A DNA stretch of 10,790 bases from Pseudomonadota bacterium (GTDB lineage: Bacteria; Pseudomonadota; Gammaproteobacteria; Acidiferrobacterales; Acidiferrobacteraceae): assembly GCA_021795255.1 (NCBI GenBank), contig JAJYPQ010000102.1, positions 1 to 10,790 on the forward strand. Reading direction: 5' to 3'. The position numbers were made by a program, and so were the translations under genes. The notes beneath the pieces were generated by a model. It was not told the origin of the DNA. It saw only the letters and a program-made list of their open reading frames with translations, and did no database searches. Below, piece after piece: positions 5,734-10,790 of this stretch (positions within the stretch are counted from its first letter, which is position 1; each line of letters starts with the position of its first letter).

Positions 5734-6465
5734 CTAACCCGCGCCGTGCATTTCGCCAACTACGATGCACGACTCCCCTGGCGGGCAGCTTGCCGCCCGG
5801 TAGAGCGGCCCCACGAAATTGAGCTGCGGAGGGTTGCCCGCAGTCGCCCGATGGTACTCAACCGTCGAGGATAGAACAACTCGGTGGGACATGATGCCAA
5901 TGCCAGTCATCACCAGCATCCCGAAAATAAACATCCCCGCCAGCAGAGCGACCACCACAACCCAACCTTGGGCGAGCTTCCAAGCCAGACTTGCCTTGGC
6001 CTGTTCCTTGACCGCATGGGCCAGATGGACCTTCCACTGCTCGACGAAGGCGGCCGCCTTTTCGACCCCCATACGATCGAGGCCGGCGGCGGCCGTCTGG
6101 AGGTCGGCGGCGCCCTTGCCAGCTGCATGGGCGATGGCGCCGACCAGCGCCTGGCCGGCTTCCACGGTCTTGTCCTCGATGGCCTGAGCCACGCCTTCCT
6201 TGAGATCATTGCCGGCACGTATCGTCCCTTGGTAGATCAAATCCGGCACCTTCCCCGTTTCTTCTACCAATGTTTTTACGTGTTGTCCTGCCACCTGAGC
6301 GGCGGCCGCCGCATCGATGACCGAGGCGACGAGCGCCCAGACCACATCATCAGCGCGGTGTACGCCCAAGTCGGAAGCCTTACGCAAAAGGGCCTCGCGC
6401 AGCTCGGGGGGTAAAGACTCCAAGGCCACGTCGCGGGCATTGCTGTTCGTGTGCTCGTCACCCAT
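5734..6465 (-). CDS. StbC/TraM-like membrane protein of the transfer region
   Basis: A 243-residue protein. The first 165 residues are Ala-rich and helical, possibly coiled coil (about 85-160). A single transmembrane helix lies at about 168-191 (WVVVVALLAGMFIFGMLVM). The short C-terminal tail contains two cysteines (C227, C233; ASCPPGESC) that could form a disulfide if periplasmic. The chosen ATG at 6465 has GAGGA about seven bases upstream; a longer ORF reaching 6696 overlaps the StbB-like gene and is rejected. As third gene after StbA-like and StbB-like genes, it corresponds in position to stbC of IncW R388 or traM of IncP RP4. I assign it by synteny and membrane topology rather than sequence identity. 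It ends 35 bp before the cargo genes. Confidence 0.6.
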   Translation of the reverse strand: MGDEHTNSNARDVALESLPPELREALLRKASDLGVHRADDVVWALVASVIDAAAAAQVAGQHVKTLVEETGKVPDLIYQGTIRAGNDLKEGVAQAIEDKTVEAGQALVGAIAHAAGKGAADLQTAAAGLDRMGVEKAAAFVEQWKVHLAHAVKEQAKASLAWKLAQGWVVVVALLAGMFIFGMLVMTGIGIMSHRVVLSSTVEYHRATAGNPPQLNFVGPLYRAASCPPGESCIVVGEMHGAG

Positions 6466-6488
6466 ATTCTGTTCCTCGTTAAAGAGTA

Positions 6489-6509
6489 GCCGGGGTAATG
6501 ATCCCCGGC
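6489..6509. terminator. GC-rich hairpin between StbB-like and StbC-like genes
   Basis: GCCGGGG (6489-6495) and CCCCGGC (6503-6509) form a perfect 7-bp stem with a 7-base loop. On the minus strand it is followed by TACTCTTT, an imperfect U tract. It may attenuate transcription or process mRNA between the two genes rather than fully terminate. Confidence 0.45.
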
Positions 6510-6517
6510 CTTTGGGG

Positions 6518-7243
6518 TTAAACAATTGAGGCGATCGCTGCATGCGCGAGCGCCAACCAGCGCCGGAAGAGGGCGCGCTCGGTGATCGTGAGCGCCGCTT
6601 TATCTTCACCCAGGACCGAGAACGCGCCCGGTGCGGCCAGGATCTTGTCGCGCAGATCGTCGGGGCGCAGGGCCGGAATGGCGGCCTCTTTGCCACCCGC
6701 GCTCATAAAGTCCGCGCGGCTGGGCGACTTGCTCCAATCAAACTGCGCGGCGATCCCTAAGAAAAGCGGAAAGAGCACCGAGCGGCGGGCCGGATCGACA
6801 ACGGACAGGAGTCCCCGATCCAGCGATTTCAGGAGCGCGTCGGTGCTTGTGCGGTGTGGCCCGATACTGAATGTCACGATCAGTTCATACCCCACCGCAC
6901 TGACGATCTCCGACAGGACTGGGGCCAGTTCGTCAATCGTGTCACCGGCGCCGGCGGGCATATTGACCACGACATGCTGGCCGGCGGCAGCCGCGGCTTC
7001 CAGGACGTTGCCGAGCTTGTTAAACGAGGTCTCGGCGTCACCGGCGCGGTTCAAATTAACCAGCGTCACCGGCACCGACCCGCGAAATCGCAAGGCAAGG
7101 TCGGGGATTCCGGCGTCGCCCTCGATCAACAAGACGGGGGCACCGGTTGCCAGAAAGTGGTCGAGCGCTAAGGCTGCGGCCATAGACTTGCCGGTGCCGC
7201 CCTTGTCGCCATGGGAGATCAGAATTTTTAGGTTTTCGGTCAT
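6518..7243 (-). CDS. StbB/TraL-like ParA-family ATPase
   Basis: A 241-residue P-loop protein. The deviant Walker A GDKGGTGKS (residues 12-20), with the signature lysine before GG, marks the ParA/MinD/CobQ superfamily. LLIEGDAGIPDLALRF (about 38-53) is the switch-like segment. HVVVNMPAGAGDTIDEL (about 89-105) is the Walker B-like strand with DxPxx replaced by NMPAG. The length matches RP4 TraL (241 residues) and related StbB ATPases, which sit next to oriT and help position or process plasmid DNA. The ATG at 7243 has GAGAGGA about six bases upstream. A copy of the 21-bp promoter-like motif ends about 45 bp ahead of the start. Role by family and synteny. Confidence 0.75.
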   Translation of the reverse strand: MTENLKILISHGDKGGTGKSMAAALALDHFLATGAPVLLIEGDAGIPDLALRFRGSVPVTLVNLNRAGDAETSFNKLGNVLEAAAAAGQHVVVNMPAGAGDTIDELAPVLSEIVSAVGYELIVTFSIGPHRTSTDALLKSLDRGLLSVVDPARRSVLFPLFLGIAAQFDWSKSPSRADFMSAGGKEAAIPALRPDDLRDKILAAPGAFSVLGEDKAALTITERALFRRWLALAHAAIASIV

Positions 7244-7290
7244 GTTGGTTTCCTCTCAAAGGGGCTGGACGATCCGGCCCCGTTGGCTAT

Positions 7291-7311
7291 AGCGGCGGGG
7301 GCGGAAATTAC
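7291..7311 (-). promoter_or_regulatory. 21-bp shared motif, copy upstream of StbB-like gene
   Basis: AGCGGC-N4-GCGGAAATTAC on the plus strand, with N4 GGGG. Read toward the StbB-like gene, it ends in TATAGC (7286-7291), a possible -10 box. The TAA stop of the StbA-like gene (7308-7310) lies inside the motif. The two other copies are at 7691-7711 and 8177-8197. Confidence 0.5.
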
Positions 7312-7655
7312 CTATCAAACTCGGCCCGGATCCGGTCGAGTTCCGACATCTGATCCGGTGCCACTGGGCGTTGCCCCGGTGGAGGGGGTAGGGGTGGTGC
7401 CGTGGGGGCCGATTTTGTCGACGGCGCTGCGGCTCGTGGTACGGGCTTGGCAGCGGTTGATGCGGGCTCCGGCAAGGGTTTTTGCTCCGCGGTGTAGCGG
7501 CAGTGCTTCACCGCCCATTGCAGGCGCCGCGCCTTGACGTCAAAGAGGCGGCCGATATCCGCCCACGTCAGTCCCGCCGCGCGGGCCTTGGTAATGGCCT
7601 CAAGATAGGGTGCGACGCGCGCGGTCAGCCGTGTGGCCTGGTCATGGATGGTCAT
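7308..7655 (-). CDS. StbA/TraK-like oriT-region DNA-binding protein
   Basis: A 115-residue protein with a helix-turn-helix at about 27-50 (AAGLTWADIGRLFDVKARRL), a Pro/Ala-rich flexible linker (about 58-100) and a short charged C-terminal helix (about 101-115). This resembles StbA of R388 and TraK of RP4 in size, HTH style and place: the first gene of the operon leaving oriT. StbA binds arrays of 9-bp repeats at 11-bp period near its own promoter and controls plasmid location and transfer; phased CCNAACT repeats lie just upstream here (7712-7782). The ATG at 7655 has AGAGGA about seven bases upstream. Autoregulation through these repeats is likely. The family call rests on pattern and context. 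Confidence 0.65.
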   Translation of the reverse strand: MTIHDQATRLTARVAPYLEAITKARAAGLTWADIGRLFDVKARRLQWAVKHCRYTAEQKPLPEPASTAAKPVPRAAAPSTKSAPTAPPLPPPPGQRPVAPDQMSELDRIRAEFDR

Positions 7656-7690
7656 GTTGTGGTCCTCTTTTATAACGTCGTTACATGTTT

Positions 7691-7711
7691 AGCGGCACAC
7701 GCGGAAATTGC
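7691..7711 (-). promoter_or_regulatory. 21-bp shared motif, copy upstream of StbA-like gene
   Basis: AGCGGC-ACAC-GCGGAAATTGC on the plus strand, inverted with respect to the gene it precedes. TAAACA (7686-7691) at its gene-proximal edge could be a -10 box, giving a leader of about 25 bases before the ATG at 7655. It differs from the relaxase copy at one of 21 positions. Confidence 0.55.
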
Positions 7712-7782
7712 CCCAACAGGATCCGAACTCAGTACCAACTTTCGCCACCCTCTCCCAACTGTGTCTGAACTCTGTCGCAATT
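7712..7782 (+). repeat. Helically phased CCNAACT repeats, StbA-type binding array
   Basis: Related heptamers start at 7712 (CCCAACA), 7723 (CCGAACT), 7734 (ACCAACT), 7744 (GCCACCC, weak), 7754 (CCCAACT), 7765 (CTGAACT) and 7776 (CGCAATT, weak), every 10-11 bp, on one DNA face. Another CCCAACT is at 7809-7815. This is the layout of stb direct repeats in R388, with a different sequence. Confidence 0.55.
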
Positions 7783-7831
7783 GTGGCGTAAGACCGTCCC
7801 ATTAGCGCCCCAACTCGTTCCGGTTTCGTCC

Positions 7832-7871
7832 ATGTTGGTACCGTATTGGGAGGGTGTTGATACCGTATTCC
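7832..7871 (-). repeat. Second, inverted phased array containing GTTGRTACCGTATT x2
   Basis: GTTGGTACCGTATT (7834-7847) and GTTGATACCGTATT (7856-7869) repeat at 22 bp. Read on the minus strand, CCAACAT (7832-7838), CCAATAC (7843-7849), TCAACAC (7854-7860) and GGAATAC (7865-7871, weak) follow an 11-bp period in orientation opposite to the first array. It probably binds the same protein or a TrwA-like accessory factor. Confidence 0.5.
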
Positions 7872-7915
7872 GGCAAAGATGGGTCAAGCGCCCACCGCTT
7901 CGCGATGGGCTGAAA

Positions 7916-7948
7916 GATCACACATACGCACCAGCCTGCGGCTTGTGC
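7916..7948 (-). other. oriT: oriT: nic-proximal hairpin and R388-like nic sequence
   Basis: GCAC-C-AGCC (7928-7936) and GGCT-T-GTGC (7940-7948) form an inverted repeat with one mismatch and a 3-base loop. On the minus strand it is followed directly by GTATGTGTG, giving GGTGCGTATGTGTG. As I recall, R388 oriT has GGTGCGTATTGTCT after its own hairpin, cut at the end of that string. By analogy the nick lies near 7919/7918 on the minus strand. The exact site is a guess; the MobF relaxase gene next door supports oriT. Confidence 0.6.
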
Positions 7949-7949
7949 C

Positions 7950-8176
7950 CCTCGCGGCGCTCAGGGGTCGGCTTCGCCGCCGTCTGTGTGCCCTGCGCCC
8001 CTTCCATTCCCGTCCCTGAAGACCACGGCCGGGGAGCGGGTGGCGCCCGGCGAAGGCGAGATTGTCGAGCCGGTTTGAGCCGGGAGTGAACCCGTCCTAC
8101 CCCGGCCACCAACCCGCGGAGCGGAACCCGGTGGCGTTCGCCGCCAGGCGGGCGCGGAGACCATGCGGTGGGGGAA
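7950..8176. other. Non-coding GC-rich spacer between oriT and relaxase gene
   Basis: No gene is supported here. It contains GAGCCGG repeated at 8067-8073 and 8077-8083 (10-bp period), an inverted repeat GCCACC/GGTGGC (8105-8110 with 8130-8135), and GGCGTTCGCC (8133-8142). In R388 the trwA and trwB genes occupy the place between oriT and the relaxase gene; neither is present here. Confidence 0.5.
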
Positions 8177-8197
8177 GCAATTTCCGCGCGTGCCGCT
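8177..8197 (+). promoter_or_regulatory. 21-bp shared motif, copy upstream of relaxase
   Basis: On the minus strand this reads AGCGGC-ACGC-GCGGAAATTGC. It is placed relative to the relaxase start exactly as the other copies are to theirs: TATGAG (8197-8202) at the gene-proximal edge could be a -10 box, with about 20 bases of leader to the start at 8227. Confidence 0.55.
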
Positions 8198-8226
8198 ATG
8201 AGCAATCCCCCCCACGAGGAATGCTC

Positions 8227-10790
8227 ATGCTCCGAATTAAACCTCTCAAATCCGGCCGCGGCGCCGCCGGCATCGCCGACTACCTGGAAAACCAAAAGAA
8301 GTCGGCCGAGGCAAAGGCGGGCTATTACCAAAACAAAGCCGCACCGTCGGAATGGCTGGGCCAGGGCGCTGCCACCCTGGGCCTGGAAGGTACGGTGGAT
8401 CGCGAACAACTCGTCTGGCTATTAGAAGGGCGGTTGCCAGACGGTACCGATTTGTCCACAAGAGGCGGACGCAAGGACAGCGCCCGCCTCGGGACCGATC
8501 TCACTTTGTCGGCAAGCAAGTCCTATTCCCTCATGGCAACCGCTGATCCCCGCCTCCTGGCCCTGTGGGATGAATCAATAAAAGTCGCGGCGGGGGTTAT
8601 TGAAAAAGAGTGTGTCACCGCCCGTCGTGGGCATGCTGGCGCACAGGTCGAGCAGACGGGCACGCTGGTGGCCGCGGCCTATAGGCATGAGGACACCAGG
8701 ACCGTCGATGGGGTCCCGGATCCCGACCTCCATACGCATATTCTCGCCATCAATGCGACCCGGCGCGCCGATGGTGAATGGGTCCGTATGGACCTGTCGT
8801 TTGGGCAACAAATGGTGCTCGCCAAGACGGCGGACAGCGCGGCGAAGGCATGGCTGGCAACAGAGGTCCAAAAGCTTGGCTACGAGATTCGCCAGACGCA
8901 AGACGGCTGGGAATTTTCAGGTATAACAAAGAAACAGCTCGATAGTTTCTCTCGCCGCTCGCAGCAAATAGATGACGCCTTGCGCGCCCGCGGGATCGAC
9001 CCCGAGAGTGCGACGGACAAGCAGAAGGAGGCCGCTTGCCTTGCCACCCGGGGAAGCAAGTCGCAGCTTTCCCAGCAGGACCAGCGATGGGAATGGCGTT
9101 CGCGGATCCGCGAGGCCGGTGTCGACCTGGACAAGATTATGCGTGAAGCCAGTGTCCGCGGTCCCGTTGCCTCACTCGATCTCACCTCAGAGGCCGTAGC
9201 AAGCGCCGCCCGTCACCTGGGTGAGCGTGACAGTGTATTTAGTAAACAGCAAACACGACTGGAAGCACTGAAAGCGGGTATGGGCGGCACCACGCTCAAT
9301 CTGATCGACATGGCCCTGACTGGTGAAACAGCCGGCCTCATCGATGTGGGCGGCGGCAAGCTCACCACACGCGATGCACTGTACCGTGAACAGGAAATCC
9401 TGGCGCGGGCCCGCGCCGGTCGCGGCGAGACTGCCGCGCTCATGTCGGCTGCCGACGCGCAGTCCTATATAAAGGCCCGTGAGGCCGCCCAAGGTTTCTC
9501 CTTTAGTGCTGGCCAGCGTGAGGCCTTAGCGCTATCTCTCACGTCTTCCGATCGGGTGACAGGTGTCGTCGGCGCCGCCGGCGCCGGCAAGACGACATCG
9601 ATGGCGGGGTATGTCGAGGCGGCCAAAGAACGCGGCTATGAGGTCGTCGGTATCGCCCCCAGCGCCGCGGCCTCACACGAATTAAAAAGCGCCGGCGCGG
9701 ACGACACGCGCACCCTGGCCAGTCTCCTCGCATCAAAGCCGTCAGAAGGCCCGCGCATCTATATCCTGGACGAGGCGGGTATGGTGTCCGGCAAAGACAT
9801 GGACGCCTTGCTAAAACGCGTCGACGCCGAAGGGGCTCGTTTGCTTATGGTCGGCGACCCTCGTCAACTTTCGGCCGTGGAAGCCGGCAGCCCCTTCCAA
9901 CACATGCTGGAAACGCACGCCATCCAGTACGCCACCATCGACGAGATTCAACGTCAACGCGATCCCGATTTGCGTGAGATCGCGCAGGCCTTCGCTAAGG
10001 GCGAGACCGCCCAAGCAACCGCCTTAGCCCGTCCGTATATGCGCGAGGTCGAGATGGGCCGTTCGGCCCACAATGTACAGAAGGAAGGCGCTAAACCCAC
10101 TACGCAAGAAAAGCGGGCGGCCATCGCCCAGGCCACAGCGGCCGATTACCTGAACCGTGATGCCGATACTCGGGACAAGACTTTGGTTGTCAGTGGCACC
10201 AACGATCTGCGTCAGCAGATCAATCGCCATATCCGCGAAGGCCTGCGTGAGCAAGGCGCGGTGTCCAAAGAATCCGTCACCGTTACGGCACTCGATAAAG
10301 CAGGACTCACCCGCGAACAGCAGGCGCAGGCCGAATCGTACCGGCCCCGGATGGTGGTCCGGATTGAAGAAGGCCGCGGGCGTGAACGCCATCAAGTCGA
10401 GTATGAAGTGCAGGATGTGACAGGGAACACCGTCATTCTGGCAAATCATGAGGGCACGGCCCGCGACTGGAACCCTGCCAAAGAGAAGCCGGCCGGGGTC
10501 TATCAGCCCCGTGACATGGAACTGTCACCCGGTGACAAAATCGTGTTCCGCGAAAACCAAAAGGGCGTGGATCGGATCCGCAACGGCGAGTCCGCCACCA
10601 TCGACAGAATTGAGAATGGGAAGCCCGTCGCCCGCCTCGACTCGGGCAAAGAGATCATTCTAGACCGCTCCCAGGGCCAAACCGTTGACTACGGCTGGTG
10701 CCGGACCATTCACTCTGCCCAAGGCGCGACGGTGGATCATGTGATCGTGGCTGGCGAGGCCTCGCGGGTCGCCACCGCGCAGACTGCATA
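8227..10790 (+). CDS. MobF (TrwC/TraI-like) conjugative relaxase-helicase, 3' truncated by window
   Basis: At least 854 residues, open to the window end. It nicks oriT, stays covalently on the 5' end and unwinds the strand for transfer. The relaxase domain (1 to about 300) has Y19 and the pair Y33-Y34 as catalytic tyrosine candidates, TLSASKSYSLMA, H154 and DPDLHTHIL with H169 and H171 forming the three-histidine metal site. The RecD-like helicase has Walker A GAAGAGKTT (449-457), Walker B YILDEAG (D515, E516), VGDPRQLSAVEAGSPF, EIQRQRDPDLREIAQAF, and near the end TIHSAQGATVDHVIV. ATG 8227 is chosen because GAGGA (8216-8220) lies six bases upstream; ATG 8221 abuts it. The typical family has a YY pair at the first tyrosine site; here only one Y is seen. 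Confidence 0.92.
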   Translation, partial: MLRIKPLKSGRGAAGIADYLENQKKSAEAKAGYYQNKAAPSEWLGQGAATLGLEGTVDREQLVWLLEGRLPDGTDLSTRGGRKDSARLGTDLTLSASKSYSLMATADPRLLALWDESIKVAAGVIEKECVTARRGHAGAQVEQTGTLVAAAYRHEDTRTVDGVPDPDLHTHILAINATRRADGEWVRMDLSFGQQMVLAKTADSAAKAWLATEVQKLGYEIRQTQDGWEFSGITKKQLDSFSRRSQQIDDALRARGIDPESATDKQKEAACLATRGSKSQLSQQDQRWEWRSRIREAGVDLDKIMREASVRGPVASLDLTSEAVASAARHLGERDSVFSKQQTRLEALKAGMGGTTLNLIDMALTGETAGLIDVGGGKLTTRDALYREQEILARARAGRGETAALMSAADAQSYIKAREAAQGFSFSAGQREALALSLTSSDRVTGVVGAAGAGKTTSMAGYVEAAKERGYEVVGIAPSAAASHELKSAGADDTRTLASLLASKPSEGPRIYILDEAGMVSGKDMDALLKRVDAEGARLLMVGDPRQLSAVEAGSPFQHMLETHAIQYATIDEIQRQRDPDLREIAQAFAKGETAQATALARPYMREVEMGRSAHNVQKEGAKPTTQEKRAAIAQATAADYLNRDADTRDKTLVVSGTNDLRQQINRHIREGLREQGAVSKESVTVTALDKAGLTREQQAQAESYRPRMVVRIEEGRGRERHQVEYEVQDVTGNTVILANHEGTARDWNPAKEKPAGVYQPRDMELSPGDKIVFRENQKGVDRIRNGESATIDRIENGKPVARLDSGKEIILDRSQGQTVDYGWCRTIHSAQGATVDHVIVAGEASRVATAQTA

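Noticed and set aside
5699..5770. Upstream ATG extension of the AbiGi-like gene
   Set aside because: It overlaps the StbC-like gene and has a weaker RBS; ATG 5698 has AAGGA at good spacing.
6582..7292. 236-codon plus-strand ORF
   Set aside because: Antisense to the StbB-like ATPase, which has a clear Walker A motif; the ORF is low-complexity Ser/Arg/Pro typical of a shadow.
7712..7871. CRISPR array
   Set aside because: The repeats are only 7-14 bp at 11- or 22-bp period, with no spacers and no cas genes; they fit protein-binding sites.
7918..8409. 163-codon minus-strand ORF across oriT and relaxase start
   Set aside because: It overlaps the oriT hairpin and is antisense to the conserved relaxase N-terminus; Arg/Gly/Pro-rich shadow composition.

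Overview
The window reads as part of a conjugative element (an integrative and conjugative element, or a plasmid with an integration site) from a proteobacterium. Evidence: a 3' fragment of a tRNA-Glu gene that looks like an integrase attachment core, an AlpA-type regulator, a lambda O/P-like replication pair, an StbABC/TraKLM-like operon and a MobF (TrwC/TraI-like) relaxase. The backbone is GC-rich, with a visibly AT-richer insert at about 3.17-5.70 kb. The tRNA-Glu sequence is of beta/gammaproteobacterial or Acidithiobacillia style. I cannot name the species. No integrase, coupling protein or type IV secretion gene lies inside the window.

Layout. (1) 1-360: 47-bp tRNA-Glu 3' fragment (67-113) with copies of AGGTGGACA on both sides, phased short repeats, and a good sigma-70 promoter (328-357). 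(2) 361-642: non-coding leader with several perfect hairpins, a possible pseudoknot, and a hairpin that buries the ribosome binding site of the AlpA-like gene. (3) 642-3106, plus strand: AlpA-like regulator, HTH protein, O-like initiator carrying a probable internal origin (palindrome, octamer repeats, AT-rich repeats), and a P-like helicase-loader candidate overlapping it. (4) 3170-5698, minus strand: cargo module of four genes: AbiGi-like protein, DUF6338 membrane protein, a 53-residue GYQP-repeat protein, and a membrane-anchored unknown protein. (5) 5734-7655, minus strand: StbC/TraM-like, StbB/TraL-like and StbA/TraK-like genes. (6) 7656-8226: divergent control and oriT region with two phased repeat arrays, an R388-like hairpin plus nic-like sequence, and copies of a 21-bp promoter/operator motif. 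(7) 8227-end, plus strand: MobF relaxase-helicase, cut by the window edge.

How it fits together: replication and excision control sit at the attachment end. The relaxase nicks at oriT and unwinds the transferred strand. The predicted nic orientation would send the Stb-like genes and then the cargo module into the recipient first and the relaxase gene last. The AbiGi/DUF6338/GYQP/membrane-protein cluster is the best candidate here for an undescribed, probably anti-phage or inter-element conflict, system. Its function is inference only.
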